64,000 nt of DNA, from assembly GCA_001724265.1 (NCBI GenBank), contig MEDY01000079.1, forward strand, positions 1-64,000, given 5' to 3'. The stretch comes from Rhizaria sp. SCN 62-66. Its lineage: Eukaryota; Rhizaria, unplaced. Below the pieces are notes generated by a model that was not told where the DNA came from, did not search any database, and worked only from the letters and a program-made list of their open reading frames with translations. Position numbers and translations under genes: made by a program. The stretch's first letter is position 1. Each line of letters opens with the position of its first letter. Below are positions 55,580-64,000 of this stretch, in pieces.

Positions 55580-55899
55580 CTTAAAATATGCGGCGTCAAC
55601 GAGCCTTTGGTGTCGAACAACACTTTTTTAAACGCAACAGATGAAGGGGTTGCCACGCCAAAAATCTTCGAGGCGGGGGGTCGCGCCAGTCATGAAAAAA
55701 ATTGAAAAGTGTTTGTATGCTAACACAGCTTCAACGAATAAGCTGTAACGCATTTCGCGTATAACTAATGCATGGCAAGCCATTCTTACGAGAATAATAG
55801 TAGACAACATCATCTTGACTGCTGCCGACTGACACAGACTTCTGGATCACAGCATCATCACAACACTCAAGCACCAGCAGCGCTTCGTTCGCCGCACAC
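55580..55899. other. Intergenic spacer between the ACSF3-like gene and adenylosuccinate lyase
   Basis: About 320 nt between two minus-strand genes, holding the promoter of the first and the 3' UTR of the second. Nothing recognisable. Confidence 0.5.
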
Positions 55900-58728
<2,829 letters not shown>

Positions 58729-60504
58729 TTACATGAGCTTAATCCACATAATGCGTACGGCCATGCCGAACTCGGAGTACGACAGCGGGCGCCCATAGAT
58801 GCCCATCTCGGCCGCGACGGCCGACAGCAGCTCAAGGCACGCAGCCTGCAGTTGCGCGTCGGTCCACACGCCCAGCCGCGTGAGCTTCCCGCGCGCGCCC
58901 GGCACGCGCTCGACGAGCAGCAGGAACACGCGCGCCAGCTCATCGGTCGTCAGCGACCCGTCGCGGTCGGCGTCGGCCTGCGCGAACACATCGTCGCACG
59001 CGCGCTCGAAGGCCGCCGTGGAGAACTCAGCCGCCAGCGTCTCGGCGGCCAGCCGGCGCGAGAAACACGTCGCCGGGTCCGCGTTGATGTACTGAGCCAG
59101 CGCGCCCTGGACCGCGCCTGAGAAGGTGATCTGCTTCGCGCGCGCGACGAGCTGCAGGTCCGACTGGAACGCCGTCACGCGGCTCAGCACGGCGGCCTGC
59201 CACTGCGGGCGCGCGGCGGCGGCGGCGGCGGCCAGCGCCTGAGCCTGCGCGGCAGCGGCGGCGGCGGCGGCGGCGTCGGCGTGTTTCTTGTTCTCGGCAG
59301 CCACCACGGCCTCGGCGGCGGCAACGCGGCGCTGCGTCTCGCGCGATAACTCGGCCAGAAACACGCGCGCGAGGGCCTGGAAGCCCTCGCCCGACAGCGA
59401 GCCCTCCGCGCTGCCGCCCGCAGCGAGCGCGGCAAAGCACTCGTGGACGGCGGCGGCGCCGACGCGCGAGACGACCTCGACGGCGTCGGCGCCAAGCGCG
59501 AGGAAGTGGCCCGCCGTGTTGTCGCCGCCCAGCGCCACATGGCACAGCGCCTGCAGCGCCGCCGCCGCAGTCAGCGCGGGCGCCGCACCAGCACCGGCCG
59601 AGGCGCCGGCCCCGGCAGAGGCGGCCTGGTGGAACGCAACGGCGCAGTCGGCCTCGAAGGCGGGGGAGGCGAAGAACGCCCGCAGCGCTGCGACACCCGC
59701 GGCGCCCAAGTCCGTCTCTGCGGCGGTGAGGCGCGCGTCGACGAGCGCGTCTGCGGCGCCGTGGCGCGACTGGTGCGCAAGCTTGAGCGCCTCGACGTAG
59801 ACGAGCTTGACGGCGGCGGGGAACTCGTGGCGGGAGAGCGTGCCCGAGCCGTCGGTGTCGAGCAGATGGAACGCGCGCGCGACGATCTCGTCCGTCTGGC
59901 GCGCGAGGCACTCGGCGACATCGAGCCCGGCCACGGCGGCGCCCGCGACGTCGCGCAGCTGCTCCTGGCCCACGAGCGCGAGCGCGCGGCGCAGCTCGGC
60001 CTCGTCGAGGGAGTCCGAGTAGTCGACGTCGACCTGCGTGAAGACAGAGTTGCACTGGTTCGAGAAGTCGAACGAGTTGAAGAACGCGGCAAGACGGTTG
60101 GCGGCCGCAAAACCGGCCAGCGAGGCGTACACGGCGATGGCGTCGCCGACGATGACCTCGGCGGACGTGGGCAGGGCCGAAAGCGTCACGGTCTCGAGCC
60201 AGATGAGGCGGACGGCGGAAACGAACTCGGCCGCGTCCAGCACTCCGTCGCGGTTGCCGTCGAGGATGTCGAACACGCGCGTGGCCAGGTCAGACACCAG
60301 CGCCTGCTTCTGGATTGCGGCAAGCGCGACAGCGTCGGCCATGCCGTCGACGACGAGGCGGAAGGCCTCGGGCAGCTCGTTGCGCTCGATTGTGTTGCTG
60401 TGGTTCGTGTCAACGGTGAGGAAGACCTGCTGGCAGATCGCTAGGAACTCGTCCGACTCCAGGAACGCCTTCACGGAGGCGCACTTCTCCTCACCAACAG
60501 CGGC
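58729..60504 (-). CDS. Multi-EF-hand calcium-binding protein, 5' exon(s) not included
   Basis: The 591-codon main exon encodes about five EF-hand loops in two N-terminal pairs plus one near the C-terminus: DTNHSNTIERNE, DGNRDGVLDAAE, DVDYSDSLDEAE, DTDGSGTLSRHE and DADRDGSLTTDE. All five have acidic residues at loop positions 1 and 12, and at least three look canonical. A central Ala/Gln-rich coiled-coil stretch separates the first four from the last. There is no signal peptide, membrane segment or catalytic domain, so it is probably a cytosolic calcium sensor or buffer. The exon begins after CCCTTAG, a good acceptor, and has no ATG ahead of the first EF-hand, so the start lies in an upstream exon. 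An ATGG followed by GTACGT at 60973-60964 is a candidate, but its phase does not fit directly. Stop is TAA. Confidence 0.88.
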   Translation of the reverse strand, partial: AAVGEEKCASVKAFLESDEFLAICQQVFLTVDTNHSNTIERNELPEAFRLVVDGMADAVALAAIQKQALVSDLATRVFDILDGNRDGVLDAAEFVSAVRLIWLETVTLSALPTSAEVIVGDAIAVYASLAGFAAANRLAAFFNSFDFSNQCNSVFTQVDVDYSDSLDEAELRRALALVGQEQLRDVAGAAVAGLDVAECLARQTDEIVARAFHLLDTDGSGTLSRHEFPAAVKLVYVEALKLAHQSRHGAADALVDARLTAAETDLGAAGVAALRAFFASPAFEADCAVAFHQAASAGAGASAGAGAAPALTAAAALQALCHVALGGDNTAGHFLALGADAVEVVSRVGAAAVHECFAALAAGGSAEGSLSGEGFQALARVFLAELSRETQRRVAAAEAVVAAENKKHADAAAAAAAAAQAQALAAAAAAARPQWQAAVLSRVTAFQSDLQLVARAKQITFSGAVQGALAQYINADPATCFSRRLAAETLAAEFSTAAFERACDDVFAQADADRDGSLTTDELARVFLLLVERVPGARGKLTRLGVWTDAQLQAACLELLSAVAAEMGIYGRPLSYSEFGMAVRIMWIKLM

Positions 60505-61650
60505 CTAAGGGCGCGGGCGATAATATCACCAGTTTACAGGGAGAGGATGCGTGTGCGTGTGTGATGGATGTACATTTTGGATCGGAGCCGTTACAGGACG
60601 CGGAGGCAATCGAGGGAAAGGCGAGAGTGGTGAAAATACAGACTGGTTAAAGGAATTCGAGGCGTTTTGTGTGTGTTATGTGACGTTTCCACACGTGTAC
60701 ATGCGGAATAAGCACGCTGCCAAAGTTATGTCGCGAGATAGATACGCTTTAAAAGAGTATGAGTCATGACTGAGAGGAGCGGCATGCGACACGTTTCGTA
60801 CCTCATACTTACTGAGAAGAGATGTCAGCACCTTCTGAGCTCGGGACTGAGTAGAGAACCAATTGACTAAAAACATATCAAAACAAATATTGTGTACGTG
60901 AGTCATATAGACCAGCAGCAAGATGATTCATACAATTCCTTCGCGTGGGAAGATCTTGCGGCGACGTACCCATGTTACGATTATCTCCCTGCGAGAAATA
61001 CAAACAAAAACGAAAAAGCAATAAGATAAATGGGTGTTAATGTATCGTCAAGTTCTATACACGCAAATTAAAACGACACCAGCGAGGGGTAACCAAGATA
61101 TCAAAGCAGAAGTGTGGGCCCGAAATAAGTTCGAGAGGATCCAACGCGGTTCCGAAAAATGGCTGGCTGTCGGTTGTTGCCCACCACGACGAAAACTTGA
61201 CTCAAACTTGCTTAAGAATTACTGATAACAGCCAGACCCTGCTTTAAGCATCTGCTTCATTCAAACTACAGATGAAACCTGCCATGTTGTATTATCTATA
61301 TGTATTTCTTCGACTAACCACGCGTCATAGTCGTTGTTTGAGGTCTCTCGGCGGTCAATGCGACGGCTGTGGACGGCTAGTGCCAGAGCGGCAGTAAGAG
61401 GACGGCAGCACGCCAAGAACACCAACAGTACCATTATGCGGGCAATTTTCTGTTACACCGGACATTGGCTTACTCAATTCATTGTTTGAAATCTGTCCAT
61501 GACTCTAAGGTTTGGCTCTAGACTGGCCTGATGTGCACCTTGTGGTTTTCAAAGGCTGATGTGGTAACGACTATTTCTCATTTCTTCTCCTGCTCCTTTT
61601 GTGTCGCTTTCTCTAGGCCGTCGACTTTGCTCTAGACATTCGGCCTGACT
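60505..61650. other. Divergent region holding the EF-hand 5' exon(s) and promoters
   Basis: AT-rich. On the minus strand, ATGG|GTACGT at 60973-60964 and a CTCAG...GTAAGT segment (about 60857-60812) could be the first exons of the EF-hand gene. Joined together they read MVPSSEGADISS but end in the wrong phase for the main exon, so at least one more short exon would be needed. No other gene seen. Confidence 0.35.
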
Positions 61651-64000
61651 ATGTCTCACTACTCAGACTTCACTGAGCGTCCTGGTCCATCCAACGGGTC
61701 TGGTGAGGTCGAGATGAATGTCTACGGGTCTGATCCCAGCCACCAAAACGGCAACGGCGAAGGCCAGTCCTTCGACGCGGCCCCGCACTCTCAGAACTTC
61801 GCAACCAGCGCTTCACCGTCCGCCGACATGCACGCGCCGCTGCGCCCCGGCGCGACTGTGGAGGACGACACTGGCTCCCGCGACGCCAGCGTGAACCGCC
61901 CCATGCAGACCCCGCCGCCGCAACAGCAACAGCAGCAACAGCAATACCAGCAGCCACAGCAGCCGCAACAGCAGCAGCCCCAGAGTGGCCGCAACTTGGC
62001 CGAACCGCCCGCGTCGCAGCGCGGCGTGGCGCCCTTCGCGCGCCCGCCCAGCGACCTCGGCCAGCAACCTCAGCAGTCCCAGCCTCAACAACAGTTTGAC
62101 TTGTTCGCTGCGCAGAACTCCCGCCCCGGCTCTGCACGCCCGCCCGCGGATAAGTCCGCCGGCGACACGTTGGCCAGAGACGAGCCCCCCGGCTCCGCGC
62201 GCGCCCCCGCGTCGTCAGCGCGCCTGACCGGCCAGCCCGTCCTCATTATCGACAGCAACAACAATGACAGCAACGGCAACAACAGCAATCAGTCCGCCGG
62301 ACGCGCCCCCGAGCTCCCCACTGGCGACGGCGAGGAAGAAGAGGACGGTGCCATCCCGAGCGACAACAAGCCCAGCTCCAGCGCCGGCGCCGCCTCCGAT
62401 CCTGCTTCGCCCGCTTTACTCGCCGCTTCGGCTTCCGCAACAACCGCTGCTGCGACGACCGAGCCCGCGCCGGCACCGGCGCCCGCGCCTACAGCGCGCG
62501 TCGCCGCGCCGGCCAAGACCAAGACCGGCGCCAAGAGCAACGGCAACGGCGGCAAGGCGGTCTCGGTGGCGTCGGCCGAGCAACTCCTCGCGCACGGCCC
62601 CGTGTCGTCGGGCATGCACCGCGCGACGCTGCGCTTCACCGACCGCGCCGTCGAGGCTGGCTTCTGGTCGCACCGCCTGGAGGACCTCTCGGCGCGCCTC
62701 TGGCACATCTTCTGGGCCGGGCTCCTGCTCGCCGTTGGCGTGCTAGCGTGGGATGTCGTCTTCTACCTCACGACGTGGAAGGACGCGCAGTTCTGCGGCG
62801 ACCTCTTCGACCCGGCGTGCCGCTCGCTCGGCTTCCGCATCGTCGTCACAGCCTTCTTCGTCCCCGCGCTGGGCGTTGCGCTACTGCTGCACACGTCGTA
62901 CGCGCGCGCGCTGTACGACCCGCTGCGCCGCCGCCACTGCCTCGCCTGCGCGCGCGCCGTGCCCGTCGACCTGGCGTTCCTCGCTCTGCTGGCCATCGCG
63001 CTCGCCGTGCTGGGCCGCACGATCTCGGACAAGTTCTCCTCGATGCCCGTCGATTACGGCGTTGTTGTGCTCATGTTCCTCTACTTCAACGTCGCCGCCG
63101 CCTACCTCGCCATGTCTTTCCCCGTCGCGCTCCTGTCTGGCTTCGTGCTCATCTGCTACATCATCCTCACGCTCGTCTTCGCGTCGCTGTCCGGCGACTT
63201 CCTGTACTCGGCCGACTACGCGCTGGCGTCGCCCCTTGCGCGCTGGTCCTCCAACTCGCTCTTCTCGCAGACGGACCGCGCACACGAGGTCGCTTGGGCG
63301 CTCTTCTGGCCCATCTGCGGCTGGTTGCTTGCCGTGTACCTCGCGCGCATGGTCGAGGTCTCGCAGCGCAAGGCCTACGCGCTGCTGCGCAACTACGCCG
63401 CGATGGTGCAGCAGCGTGTCATTGTGCAGCGCCAGCGCAACGAGCTCTGGAACGAGCTCCGCAATCTTTCCCTGCGCCGCCTTGGCGTCGACCCGGCATC
63501 CGTGGCGCGCGGCGCGGGCGCGCGGTCGCCACAGGAGATGGGCTTCGACGACGACGACGAGCTCTACGCGGCCGCGGGTGGCGGCGCGGGCGGGATCGAC
63601 TTCACGTCGCCGGCCGAGCGCGCGATGCAGCTGCTGGGCGACATCCAGGGCGACCAGTCCATCTCCAACGAGGTCCTGCTTAAGGCGCGCCAGGTCGGCG
63701 AGATCCTCATGCACCCCACGGAGCTCTTCACGCCGCCGCTCAAGTCCTCCTCGGGCCGCACCGAGGCGAACCCCGAGGTGGCGCGGTGGGTCGCCGGGCT
63801 GGTGGATCCCGCGCATAACAAGGCGGGCGCCGCGGCAGGCGGGGCCAACAACGGTGAGGACGATGAAGAGGAGCCCGCTGACGGGCTCGCCGTTCGCGGC
63901 ATTGTCGACGACGACGGCAGCGCGCTGCTTGTGCCCGCGCTCGCAGCGCGCCTTGGCGATTCCGTCACTGAGCCGGACCTCAAGTACGTCGCGCAGCAGC
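61651..64000 (+). CDS. Six-pass membrane protein, possibly a class I cyclic-nucleotide phosphodiesterase (3' end beyond the window)
   Basis: From ATG 61651 the frame is open for 783 codons to the window edge. Residues 1-345 are disordered, with Gln, Pro, Ser and Ala tracts. Six hydrophobic helices follow at about 350-372, 395-416, 440-458, 469-487, 491-514 and 547-567. Then comes a coiled coil (YAAMVQQRVIVQRQRNELWN) and an acidic linker. Residues about 650-695 read SPAERAMQLLGDIQGD and, later, ARQVGEILMHPTELFTPPL; this resembles the segment just before the catalytic HD domain in protist and PDE8-like phosphodiesterases. The catalytic domain itself would lie past the window, so the enzyme call is an inference from layout and one segment. 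A membrane-bound cyclase or another 6TM signalling protein is the alternative. Confidence 0.6.
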   Translation, partial: MSHYSDFTERPGPSNGSGEVEMNVYGSDPSHQNGNGEGQSFDAAPHSQNFATSASPSADMHAPLRPGATVEDDTGSRDASVNRPMQTPPPQQQQQQQQYQQPQQPQQQQPQSGRNLAEPPASQRGVAPFARPPSDLGQQPQQSQPQQQFDLFAAQNSRPGSARPPADKSAGDTLARDEPPGSARAPASSARLTGQPVLIIDSNNNDSNGNNSNQSAGRAPELPTGDGEEEEDGAIPSDNKPSSSAGAASDPASPALLAASASATTAAATTEPAPAPAPAPTARVAAPAKTKTGAKSNGNGGKAVSVASAEQLLAHGPVSSGMHRATLRFTDRAVEAGFWSHRLEDLSARLWHIFWAGLLLAVGVLAWDVVFYLTTWKDAQFCGDLFDPACRSLGFRIVVTAFFVPALGVALLLHTSYARALYDPLRRRHCLACARAVPVDLAFLALLAIALAVLGRTISDKFSSMPVDYGVVVLMFLYFNVAAAYLAMSFPVALLSGFVLICYIILTLVFASLSGDFLYSADYALASPLARWSSNSLFSQTDRAHEVAWALFWPICGWLLAVYLARMVEVSQRKAYALLRNYAAMVQQRVIVQRQRNELWNELRNLSLRRLGVDPASVARGAGARSPQEMGFDDDDELYAAAGGGAGGIDFTSPAERAMQLLGDIQGDQSISNEVLLKARQVGEILMHPTELFTPPLKSSSGRTEANPEVARWVAGLVDPAHNKAGAAAGGANNGEDDEEEPADGLAVRGIVDDDGSALLVPALAARLGDSVTEPDLKYVAQQ

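Overview
This is nuclear DNA from a single-celled eukaryote (a protist), not a prokaryote. It encodes a 26S proteasome subunit (Rpn11), V-ATPase subunit E, the nucleolar GTPase Nog2 and a CELF/Bruno-like RNA-binding protein. Genes lie on both strands with no operons and are separated by AT-richer spacers of about 0.3 to 2 kb. Seven GT-AG introns can be placed. Coding DNA is very GC-rich and full of Ala, Gln, Ser and Gly tracts. I cannot name the species. Fibro-slime and L-type-lectin modules on a giant surface protein suggest a free-living amoeboid or flagellate protist, but this is inference.

Layout: 352-1464 (-) Rpn11; 1942-3120 (+) PLAC8 protein; 4896-8137 (+) CELF-like protein, with an in-frame TAG and a frameshift; 10093-23703 (+) a 4,536-residue membrane-anchored low-complexity protein with scattered histidine-phosphatase motifs whose catalytic Arg-His appear to be replaced by Ala; 24035-24457 (-) an 85-aa protein; 25473-26147 (+) an unrecognised basic protein; 26734-27174 (-) ankyrin protein; 27857-40729 (+) a 4,290-residue type I adhesin; 41739-42729 (-) V-ATPase E; 43469-46156 (+) Nog2; 47245-52490 (-) a probable GPI-anchored surface protein with an in-frame TAG; 53118-55579 (-) ACSF3-like malonyl-CoA synthetase; 55900-57831 (-) bacterial-type adenylosuccinate lyase with a mitochondrial-type leader; 58729-60504 (-) EF-hand protein; 61651-64000 (+) the start of a six-pass membrane protein, possibly a cyclic-nucleotide phosphodiesterase.

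Three window-wide signals stand out. First, two long genes are interrupted only by an in-frame TAG, while all 14 genes whose ends are visible stop at TAA or TGA; this raises the possibility that UAG is a sense codon or is read through. Second, all seven placed introns have a donor with C at +4 and G at +5 (mostly GTACGT) instead of GTAAGT. Third, several proteins are extremely large and low in complexity. The genes are mostly unrelated housekeeping and surface functions, apart from two probable mitochondrial enzymes side by side (ACSF3-like and PurB-like).
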